Source: Watersipora subatra
Lineage: Eukaryota > Bryozoa > Gymnolaemata > Cheilostomatida > Watersiporidae
DNA length: 64,000 bases
Reading direction: 5' to 3'
Assembly: GCF_963576615.1 (NCBI RefSeq)
Contig: NC_088712.1
Coordinates: forward strand, 13,460,541 to 13,524,540
Part shown: positions 12,901-24,900 of the stretch, one piece after another
Layout: each line of letters opens with the position of its first letter
How positions within the stretch are numbered: position 1 is the first letter of the stretch
Made by a program: the position numbers and the translations under genes
Notes under the pieces: model-generated
What the model saw: the letters and a program-made list of their open reading frames with translations, nothing else
The model's database searches: none
Told to the model about the DNA's origin: nothing

Positions 12901-15900
12901 AGATATTTGCTGACAATAGACATAGACAGTAGATATTTGCTGAAGTTTTGACAGTTTTCACGCATCTAACAAAGTTCAGGCCATAATCATATTTAAGATT
13001 TTGTTTTAATAGAATACCCGTATAGAGAGTTTGTGGTAATTACATATAATACGCAAACTTTGCTTGCTTCAAAACATGAATCAACCATTTTTGTGCAGAG
13101 AAACACCTATAGTCTTGATTGCTAGTATCAAGTTATGATTTGTGCTTAGCTAGCATATGCAAGCATCACCCTGTTTATGACAATTATTTTTCTTTCTTGT
13201 GAAAGCTATCTAAAATGGTAACATGCGAAAATTCTAGGTCTGCTAAAAGAATTCTTTTCAACCTGAAACGCTGGTTGAAAACATAGGCGTACATAACATA
13301 GGAAAACTCCTTACATAGGCTGGCTAAGCAAAATATGCACACCGCCAGTATATGCATATTTAAGCCCTAAGTGTTAAGTCGTGTCAAATTTTAAATGATA
13401 CACATATGTATTACACACTAGATAAATGCCCAAGTATTAGTAGCTATTATTACCAATAAAAATGTTTTACCAGAGAAAATTTGTTTTAATCAACGTATAC
13501 AGCATATACAACATTTCCCTTTCAAACTTATAAATGAAACGGTTTATTCCTGTGTGCTGTGTTTATTTCTGTGTGCTGTGTTTATTTTTGTGTACTGTAT
13601 TTATTTTTGTGTACTATGTTTATTTCTGTGTACCGTGTTTATTTCTGTGTACTGTGTTTATTTCTGTGTACTGTGTTTATTTCTGTGTACCGTGTTAATT
13701 TCCGTTTACTGCATTTATTTCTGTGTACCGTGTTTATTTATGTGTACTGTGTTTATTTATGTTTACTGCGTTTATTTCTGTGTACCGTGTTTATTTATGT
13801 GTACCGTGTTTATTTCTGTTTACTGCGTTTATTTCTGTGTGCTGTGTTTATTTCTGTGTGCCGTGTTTATTTATGTGTACTGTGTTTATTTATGTGTACT
13901 GTGTTTATTTCTGTGTACTGTGTTTATTTCTGTTTACTGCGTTTATTTCTGTGTGCCGTGTTTATTTCTGTGTGCCGTGTTTATTTATGTGTACTGTGTT
14001 TATTTATGTGTGCTGTGTTTATTTCTGTACGCTGTGTTTATTTCTGTGTACTGTGTTTATTTCTGTGTACTATGTTTATATATGTGTACTGCGTTTATTT
14101 CTGTGTACTGTTTATTTCTGTTTACTGCATTTATTTCTGTGTACTGTGTTAATTTCTGTGTACCGTGTTTATTTATGTGTGCCGTGTTTATTTCTGTGTA
14201 CTGTGTTTATTTCTGTGTACTGTGTTTATTTCTGTGTACCGTGTTTATTTATGTGTACTGTGTATATTTCTGTGTACTGTTTATTTCTGTTTACTGCATT
14301 TATTTCTGTGTACTGTGTTAATTTCTGTGTACCGTGTTTATTTATGTGTGCCGTGTTTATTTCTGTGTACTGTGTTTATTTCTGTGTACTGTGTTTATTT
14401 CTGTGTACCGTGTTTATTTATGTGTACTGTGTATATTTCTGTTTACTGCGTTTATTTCTGTGTGCCGTGTTTATTTCTGTGTACTGTGTTTATTTATGTG
14501 TGCTGTGTTCATTTCTGTACGCTGTGTTTATTTCTGTGTACTGTGTTTATTCCTGTGTACTATGTTTATATATGTGTACTGTGTTTATTTCTGTGTACTG
14601 TGTTTATTTCTGTACGCTGTGTTTATTTATGTGTACTGTGTTTATTTATGTGTACTGTGTTTATTTCTGTGTACCGTGTTTATTTCTGTGTGCTGTGTTT
14701 ATTTCTGTCTACTGTGTTTATTCCTGTGTACTGTGTTTATTTATGTGTGCTGTGTTTATTTATGTGTGCTGTGTTTATTTCTGTGTACTGTGTTTATTTC
14801 TGTGTACTGTGTTTATTTCTGTGTACAGTGTTTATTTCTGTGTACTGGGTTTATTTCTGTGTACTGGGTTTATTTCTGTACGCTGTGTTTATTTCTGTTT
14901 ACTGTGTTTATTTCTGTGTACTATGTTTATATATGTGTACTGCGTTTATTTCTGTGTACTGTTTATTTCTGTTTACTGCATTTATTTCTGTGTACTGTGT
15001 TAATTTCTGCGTACCGTGTTTATTTATGTGTGCCGTGTTTATTTCTGTGTACTGTGTTTATTTCTGTGTACTGTGTTTATTTCTGTGTACTATGTTTATA
15101 TCTGTGTACTGCATTTATTTCTGTGTACTGTTTATTTCTGTTTACTGCATTTATTTCTGTGTACTGTGTTAATTTCTGCGTACCGTGTTTATTTATGTGT
15201 GTCGTGTTTATATCTGTGTACTGCGTTTATTTCTGTGTACTGTTTATTTCTGTTTACTGCATTTATTTCTGTGTACTGTGTTTATATCTGTGTACTGCGT
15301 TTATTTCCAAGTAATTCATTCTGTACTGACTGCACCGCCTACTCTAGTTTTATATTGATTGCAATAGACTTGCTGACCATGTGAGTTTAAGTTTTCCTTC
15401 CAGCCAACAATTTTGGCATAAAACTAGCGTAATGCTAGTTGAAGTATTTAGCATAAAGACATGAAATATCAGCATCTGTAATAAGTATGTGCACAGCTAT
15501 GTCCAATAGTATAGCCAGTTGTAGTGTAGTCTATTGAAGTAAGTCCTGTTTGTAGAATTGGAGAATTCAATTTCAAAACAAGTGCATAGCAAATCTTTCA
15601 TTCCTAAAACTTTGCCGCTGTCCCTGTACACTCGAACGGATGGAAAGACCAACTTTGAGATCCATATTTTGAAAATTTTCTTTTCTCTATTTGATCTGAC
15701 AACCAAAAGATTTTAAGATTAAAACTTCAAAACAGCAGCAGCGATTTCAAAAGCAACCAAACTTCATCGCAGTTACAACGCTCATAGGAAAGTGACGTCA
15801 TAACTCCACAAAGGATATCAGCACTCGTAATGTTTATAAGTGAAATGTAGCACTTCTATGTTTACTCAGCATTTAGAAAAAGGCAATAGGACCTATTCTA

Positions 15901-18900
15901 ACCAGCCTAATCCTAAATCATGTGAAATATCTATAGCAATCTATCAGAAGCTATATTGGAATTCATATCACAACAATTATAGAAAGCAAATATAAAATAA
16001 CTAGCTGTGCCACCGGGCGTTGCCGGTGTAATAGAAGAGTATTTGGACAGAAAATTGATTTGTATTTAACATATAACAACATTTGCCCTTCTAACTTTCA
16101 AACTACATATCATGAGTAAAGTTTTTTGTCTTATAAACAATGAGAAGTAGTGAGAGTTTGGCTATTAGCCAGTTTAATAATGTAAGCGAACAGCTTCTCG
16201 CGACGTTATGCTTTGACCCGCGTAACACGCAAAGCAGTTAGGTTTTGTTCTGATATAATGACTAAAGGTCCGGCCACACATAACGAATTATTCATTCAAT
16301 CTGACCGAATGCACGAATTTCACAGATTTATTTGGCCGAATGTCACAGAATCGTCTGAGCTGTGCATGCACACCGATTTTGTCAACGAAACGCTTTTAAT
16401 TGGCTAACCAATTTTTTTAGCGAGCACAATTCTAGCAGCTGTGACAATTGGTATAGTCCAAGACACGTACGACCACCACACACAATAAAAGTATCAGCGC
16501 GATATGACTGTGATAGCGAGATGTTTTTAGATAGAGATAGCGACTGTTTTTGTGACAGAGCTTTTGCTGCATAAAAAGAAATTATTATCATTGAAAAAGA
16601 AACAATTTAGAACTTCTAAAACAACTAAAAGAAAATACTGGGTACAGTTCCTGCCATGATGAACCAAAGAGAGGGAACCAACAATAGCGCATATAGGCAG
16701 TTGCATCGTATGTATCAAGTCATATCGCGCTGATACTTTTATTGTGTGTCGTCGTACGTGTCTTGGACTATACCAATTGTCAAAGCTGCTAGAATCGTGC
16801 TCGCTAAAAGAATTGGTTAGCCAATTAAAAGCGTTTCGTTGACAACTTCGGTGTGCATGCACAGCTCAGACTATTCTGTGATATTCGGCCGAATAGATCT
16901 GTGAATTCTGTGAAATTCGTGCATTCGGTCAGATTGAACGAATAATTCGTTACGTGTGGCCGGACCTTTATATTGGCTGGCTAGCAATTTGATTTCCGTA
17001 GTCTTGATGGCTAGGCGTAAGACTGGTGAACGGCTTGGTCCGAGATCGAAACCTCTTCGGAGCGGGATATTTATTATGTTAATATGTCAATAGAGACTGC
17101 CACTTGAACACAGTAGCCGATTTCACAACAGAGGTTACAAATAAGAAATGTGACCGTATATACTATTTTAGGAGAAATAATTTTTTAATGAGCCTTTTAA
17201 CCACAATAAATTGTGTCAATTCTTGTCTTAAAACATCCTGGCAATCAAATCATCTAAAGCAAAAAACTAAATCTTCAGTTGAAGAAAAAATGTCTGTACT
17301 TTGTAATGAATATTTCCAAATTGGAAGTGAGTAACCCTTTAAGCAACAAAGATGATATACAAACTTTTTCACCGCTTTGATAATAACTATACATTGTGGA
17401 ATAAGTTAACATGAATCTAGCACTTGACTCTGTCATCTTGCTGTCCATGCTTGATCAATCAAAAACAAGGAAAAATAATACTAATCAGTGCTTTATGATT
17501 CCAAGCGTATTACTTTTTACTCGCTGGCACACACCTGAATACTTCAGCGCTTATGACTCTATAAATGAGCTTTTGTTTCTTCTATTCCAGTAATACCCTA
17601 GGACACTTATGTATTCGCGTCATCTAACTTTCGCATTTTCGCGGTGTCATCCTCTCGCGAAAATTTCATGAGCGAAACTAAACTATCATAACAAATGAGC
17701 GAAAACGCGAAATTAAATAGCTTTGTTCATTGATATCCACAATAAAACCTTCATATTAGAAATGCAGGCAATTTTTGTCTGTGGTTGGGCTCAATGGGAA
17801 ATTTCTGGTAAACTCATTATAGCTAATACACCGACTGAGCAGCATGGCAAAGCAAATTAAGATGATATCAGTTTAGTCACCGAATTTGTAACTGATGAGG
17901 ATGAAAGTCTGGTAGGTGAAGTCATAAATTTGAAGAACGATTATTGTAGTGATGAATTTTATTACCAACCAAAAAAATATTAACCCTCACCAAGTCCAAC
18001 CACTTTATACAGTTTTGGTTGAGAACAGACACATTAAAGACAGTGCTGCTACTTTAATTATCTGTATAATCACGAAAATCTAAATATTGATTGGCTATAC
18101 TGTCATCAACAACTAATTACCTGTTTTATGACTCGCACGGGGTAGTTAATGAACTCACAGAAAAATGTTCGTTTTTAGATTAGAAATTCTCAAACAAAAG
18201 TTTGAAATTGCTTCGTTGTTTTAGGCTAATTTCATAGAGAAATTTTCGGACAACAGTCAATTTCATAAAACTCTTAAAGACCGTGGGTTATGCGGTCAAC
18301 GAATAATAAAATCAGGTTACTACACTGAGAAAGTCCAAAAATGCGTTTATGGCAGTGGCCCCCTAGAAAACGCATAAATGCGTTTATGGCAGCGAAAGGG
18401 TTATATATTTTTTGTTGTGAAGTTGGTTGTTACCTATCTATTTTCTTCTTCTTGGGATTCGAGTGTGAAAGTCACGGCGGGAGGGACTTAAACGCCATTG
18501 ATAGTCCAAGAAACAAATGGCAGCAAGTGATCAAATTGAACTATCGATCTCACCCACACATTTCAACCTGCGGTTTACAAAAACGAGCTAGTCCCAACTT
18601 TAATTTGTTTTCTTATTAGCAAACTGAACCTGAGGAATGTAATCTGTTTTTCCACTGCATTTATTTTCACATCACTATATTTTCGCACTCATCAGAGCTG
18701 CGAAATTAAGTTGCAGCGAAATTTTACTCTGTATGCTACTCACGAAACTAAATACTAGCGAAATATAAGTGTCCTAGGGTAAAAGTCTGTAATTATAACC
18801 CTACCATGAGCATATTGTTTACAGGACAAATATCATTTCACTGCATTGATTGATATCTTACCAGGTGTGTAGCCTCAGTTTTAGCTGGGTGTCCTATTCA

Positions 18901-21900
18901 GAGAACTGATAAGTTTGCCCAATGGTCCATAGCTTTGTGTTCACATTCACAGTGTTTTCATGATGCATATAATTCGCAAATTTGAGCCAATCTGCAAGTT
19001 ATCCGCGTCATGGAGATGGTATAAATTAGAGTTGCCCCGATTTCAATATCGGAATCGGTATCGGTGCCGATATGGGTGTTAAGTATCTGAATCGGCCGAT
19101 ATTTTCTTAAAATATCGGAAACTTCAGATACTTTTTGCAGATCAACTATTTAGCCGAAAACCGTATTTTAGCCTGCTGCACTAATCAAAAATCATCAGCT
19201 GCAAGTTCCTTACTTTCACCTAATGAATTGCAAGCCTGTCATACTATCTATTTCATGTCTATAGCCTGATAAACGTCAACACAGCCGAGGAATCTTTTGG
19301 CTATAGACAGGACGTAATCAACAAGTGCAGTATTTCCCAATTACAGCGATATGATTTATTGCAGCCAATCACGAACAAGAGACCCATGATGGAAACAAGA
19401 ATGCGTGCGTGCGGTGTAACATTGCTATGTACTAGCATTACGAAAGTAATTAGAGCAGTCAATGCATAAAGTTATTTACGTATCTCTCTTGATCCTGATG
19501 ATATGATGTATCGTTTGCATCGCATAAAATAACCTGAGTGGCTTATCGGTATTTAGCCTGTCCTCCATCATCTGTTGCAAGTGAATCCTTCTTCAGTACG
19601 ACTGGCTACATCGCTAGTGATGGAAGATAAGGACGTCTCACTGAGATAATTGAATCACTAACGGTAATTTAGATAAACGTTTATTTGCTCTAAACTTGTA
19701 CCGGTGCATCAGTTCGTTCAGCAGTAGAAGACAGACTTCATTATCACAGAGAAAGATGTACCGCTAACAGTAATTACCATTATTAATAGCAGATTACAAG
19801 AAACATGGACCGTTTTGTTACTAGATGCACGGTATGTCAGTATGTGAATTTAATATACATGTATATCTTTTTCCATGAATACAAACAAATAAATGCATCA
19901 ATATTTATATTTTCTTTGCATTAAATTTATATTTGCATAACATAATTAATGATTATCTATGCAACACAAAAGATCTGAATCGGTATCTGAATCGGATTAT
20001 TTTTCTATAAGAATCTGTATATCGGATCGGTATCTGAATCGGCTGGTGAAGTTAGAATCGGGGCATCTCTAGTATAAATCCGCAAGCTAAGAAAGGTTGC
20101 GATTCGCAAAACTTTCTTGAATTCATCATGCTTGCGAATCATGGAAACGGCACTTGCAAATCATGCGCATTAAAATATCGCGGCTATTCCATTCTAAACA
20201 TTTTCACGCTTCAGTCATTGTTCATTTCATTTCAGCAGTCTCAATGCACCAATGTCCCTAATGGTTGCTGCTAAGCTTAGCGTGACAAGACTATGTAGCT
20301 ATTTATATTGTTTTATACGCGATTATAAGGGATTTATAGTTGAGTCCTTTTATTATACAGCCACCATTGTCAGGATACAATCAAGCAAGGGGAAGAAGAA
20401 ATAGAATTGTGGGTAAAATATAAATTGAATAATAATAAAGACGACCAGACAACTCTAAAACATAATCCAACATTATCTAAACTACTATGATATAATAATA
20501 TTTGAACACTCCCACATAGTTTTGATAATTTCACAACAAAATAATGTATGCAAATACGAAGCGTACACCCTGTAATAATAATGTTCCTAGTTATCGGCCA
20601 GCCAGGCGTCTATCCCACATTTAACATAACACGAAGTTTCTCGAAACGAATTTTAGGGAGGGGTTTGGTGAAGATATCGGCTATCATATCATCAGTTGGA
20701 CAATATTCTGTGACTATATTGTGGTTTTGGACTTCTTGTCGAATATAATGATATTTTATATCCATATGTTTGCTGCGCTTACTAACGTTAGTGTTGTTTG
20801 CTATGCTGATGGCCGATTGGTTGTCTATGCGGAGTACTATTGGTGGTAATGTCTCTCGAGTAATGTCGACGAATAATTGCCGTAGCCAGGCTGCCTCTTT
20901 TGCAGCTTCGAAAGCTGCGATATACTCGGCTTCTGTTGAAGACAGAGCGATTGTCGATTGGCGTTTACTGAACCAGCTGATTGGTCCACTGCTAGACATA
21001 AAAACTTTCCGGATATCGAGTGTCTAGATTCGTCGTTCTCAGCCCAGTTAGCATCTGAATAACCAACGGGTTGTGTGTCAGTTTTGTTGAATGTAATCCC
21101 ATAGTCCATGGTGCCTTTTAAGTATCTGAGAACGCGCTTTGCGGCAGTGAGGTGCGTTTGGGTCGGCATGGAATTGAATTTCGACAACACTCCCACAGAA
21201 TGTGCGATGTCTGGTCGTGTAGCTGTAGATGCGTAGAGAAGGCTGCCTACGATCGATTGATATAGAGTGTGATCCACAGATTTACTGCCGTCATCCTTCA
21301 CTAGTTGTATATCTGTAGCGAACGGGGTTGCTACACTTTTGCAGTCGGACATATCATACTTCTCAAGAATCTGCTGAATATAATGTTTCTGGTGCAGCTT
21401 CACTGAGGTGTCTGTAAATTCCACGTTTATACCTAGACAAAATTGCAGTTGCCCTAGGTCTTTCATCTGAAACTTTGAACTTAACGATTCTTTGATTATT
21501 TTCATCGATTGATCAGTGTCACTTAGGATTACGATATCATCTACATAGACCGCTAATATCGTTTGATCGCCATGGTCGTTATGTACATAGACACATTGTT
21601 CAACACTCGAAGGAGAGAAGCCAAGCTGCCGCAGATACTCATCGAGGACTAGATTCCAACATCGAGATGATTGCTTTAGGCCATACAGAGAGCGATTCAA
21701 TTTGCATACCAACTCTTCATTTCCAGGCGATACAAATCCATCAGGTTGTGTCATAAATAATTCCTCAGAAACTTTACCATTGAGAAAAGCTGTTACTACG
21801 TCCATTTGATGTATCAACATGCCTCTATCCGTGCCATATGATAGAAGCGCTCGAAGTGATGACCGATGCACTACTGGTGCAAATGTTTCATCGTAATCTA

Positions 21901-24900
21901 TTCCTTGTTTTTGACTATACCCTTTGGCTACTAATCTTGCTTTGAATCTGTCCACGCTTCCATCGGGTTTGCACTTGGTTTTGAACACCCACTTACTACC
22001 AATAGCTTTACGACCAGCCGGTAGTTTTACTAATGTCCAGGTTTGATTATCGATTAATGCGGTGTATTCTTCGGAGGCGGCGTTCATCCATTGCTTCGAT
22101 TGGGGACTAGACATAGCCTCTGACATTGTTAGCGGTTCGGTTATATTGCTGGTGAGGCAAGCCACATGATTGACATACTCATCAACCCCGAATCTTACAA
22201 TAGGATTGGGGTTTCGCTGTGATTTTCGTGTAACTGCTGAGTGATTTTCAGGTTCTGGTAATTCAACTGTCAGCTTTTCGGAGTTGTCTTCATTCTCACA
22301 TTGGTTAGTCTCGGACTCTGGTAACCCTAACCTATTTTCATCTATCACGACATCTCGGCGCACTACGACTTTCTTAGTAGAAGGATTATATAAACGATAG
22401 CCTTTCGATCTAAGGCTATAGCCAACAAACATCATTGTCTCTGCTTTATTATCCAGTTTCTGACGGAGCTCACTTGGTACATGAGCATGGGCTAAAGAAC
22501 CAAACACCCTTAGATTACTAATATCTGGTTTACAGTTGTACCATTGCTGGTATGGAGTTGTGTGCTCATGGTGAGCAGTAGTGGGGGCACGATTCCTAAC
22601 ATAAACAGCTGTTGAAATGGCCTCAGCCCAGAAATGTTTCGGTAATGCGGCGTCGATTACTAACGCGCGGGCTAATTCACATACAGTGCGATTATACCGT
22701 TCTGCTACACCGTTTTGCTGTTGTGAATATCTAACGGCTAGTTGATGCTGAATACCTTGAGAGCGCAGGTATTCTTCAAATTCGCTTGATACGTATTCCC
22801 CTCCACCGTCAGTTCGAAGGGTTCCGATGGGCTGGCCGGTTTGGTTGGTCACTAAGGCTTCAAAATCTTTAAATACAGAAAATACATCCGATTTTTCATT
22901 GATAAAATACACATGCGAGAATCTACTAAAATCATCAATAAAACTCACAAAATATCTACTGCCACCAATTGATTTATTCTGCATTGGACCACATACATCG
23001 CTATGAACTAGTTCTAGCACTCTAGTAGATTTAATACCATCTCTAGCTATAAACGGTTTTCGAGCCATTTTACCTTTCACACAAGGGTCACATATGGTAC
23101 CTACACTTACGTTAGACAGATCGGCACCTGTAACAAGCTGTTCACGGTTCATAAGTCCGATGCTGGTAGGATTGATATGAGCGAGTCTCTTATGCCATAT
23201 ATCGTTACACGACGACGCTAGATTAGCTTTATGATCAGACGACTCCAGATCTAAATAGTAAAGTTTCCCAACGAGAGTTCCCATAGCATGTATTTGGTGG
23301 AGTTTGTTCTTAACCCAACATCTACTGTGGCCAAATTGTACTATCATACCCTTACTAGCGGCCGACTGTACAGAGAATAGATTCTGTTTCAAATCTGGTA
23401 CATGAAGTACATCGTGGAGAGTGGCTTTTCTTTTCACTTTTCGGCTAACGGACACTGATATCGTAATGTTACCTGAGCCTATGGCATCCAATACTCTGCC
23501 GTCCGCTATAGCAACTTTCTCAGGCTGGTCAAACCTTGTGTATGTACTGAAATCACTGTTTTCAGGAGTCATGTGACGGGTTGCCCCGCTGTCAATGAGC
23601 CATTCTTTCGCTGCTGCTATATTTTCTCCTACTAGAAAAGCACTCTCCTCACTTTGAATTTCAGTTACTTGGGATTCAGTCACAAATTTAGCTCCATGCT
23701 GATTCGCCTGACCACGGCCCTGACCACGACCACGGCCCTGACCACGACTGTAGTTTCCGCGACTATAGTTTCCACGATTGTAGTTAGCACGATTGTAGTT
23801 ACCTCGACTATTCTGTTGCGCTGTGCAATCTCTGACCACGTGAAATGGTGAATTGCAGTTATAGCATCTTCTCTCATGCGTGTTATCTCCGACGGTATAT
23901 AAGGCAGTGTCAGAATTTGAAGTCGTTTTTCCATACTTGCCGCTTTCACCAGAATCCATTTCGGCAGCTTTTAAGCCATGTTTCTGCTCTTCATTGAGTA
24001 ACGCGTTTTGAACAAATTCTAATGTTAGGGTTTCAGGCTTTTGCGCTTCTAAGGCTGTCACGACAGTTGCATAGCTACTCGGCATACTGCCCAACAGTGT
24101 TACTACCTGATCTTCCTCGCTCACCGGGGCTTTGATAGCCGTGAGCTTGTTTACAATATCCTTCATATATTTTAGATGATTTTCTATAGATGTACCATCA
24201 CGCATGATAGCTCTGAAATATTGTTTCTTTAGATATATCCGATTTGCTAGTGTGTCTCTTTCGAAGTGAGACAGTAGCTTCTCCCACGCTGCTTTCGGTG
24301 TCTCACACTCAGTGATCAAATATATGAATTCATCACTGATCGCCAATACAATATGACTAAGAGCGCTCTGTGATTGTTTTATATAAGCTTTCTTAGCATC
24401 TGCACCTTCCGTTGGCTCTGCAATACTACCATCACAATGTTCATAAAGTTCCTTTGCAATGAGCAAATGTTTCAGTTTAAATCTCCATGTAGAATAGTTG
24501 GATGTAGTAAGTTTATCCACAGACAGTTTATCATCCATAGTGCTTGCTTGATATTAGAGTCTTCCTGGGCCCATAACCTATTGTTTTATACGCGATTATA
24601 AGGGATTTATAGTTGAGTCCTTTTATTATACAGCCACCATTGTCAGGATACAATCAAGCAAGGGGAAGAAGAAAAAGAATTGTGGGTAAAATATAAATTG
24701 AATAATAATAAAGACGAGCAGACAACTCTAAAACATAATCCAACATTATCTAAACTACTATGATATAATAATATTTGAACAATTTATAGAGTATTTCACT
24801 AGTGTTACATGCTACGAAGTTTTGTCATATTTTTCATCTTCGCAGCATGTAACTGGTTTAAAACGCCGAATCTTTAATTCTTCGAAGTGATTCAAACCTC

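Larger units (their letters stand above)
20301..24786 (-). mobile_element. Ty1/copia LTR retrotransposon, near-complete and young
   Basis: Two 203-bp LTRs (20306-20508 and 24579-24781) differ at two positions that I saw. They are flanked by the 5-bp duplication ATTTA (20301-20305, 24782-24786). On the minus strand the 5' LTR is followed at once by GGTTATGGGCCCAG (24578-24565). This is complementary to the anticodon region of initiator tRNA-Met, as in Drosophila copia, which primes from a tRNA-Met half. A G-rich tract (GTGGGAG) precedes the 3' LTR. The element lies in TRIM intron 1, in the same orientation as the gene. Confidence 0.95.

Noticed and set aside
13554..15384. Several long overlapping plus-strand frames (up to 426 codons) rich in Cys, Phe, Val and Tyr
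   Set aside because: They are the three frames of one stop-free 19-bp tandem repeat; composition and frame cycling follow from the repeat.
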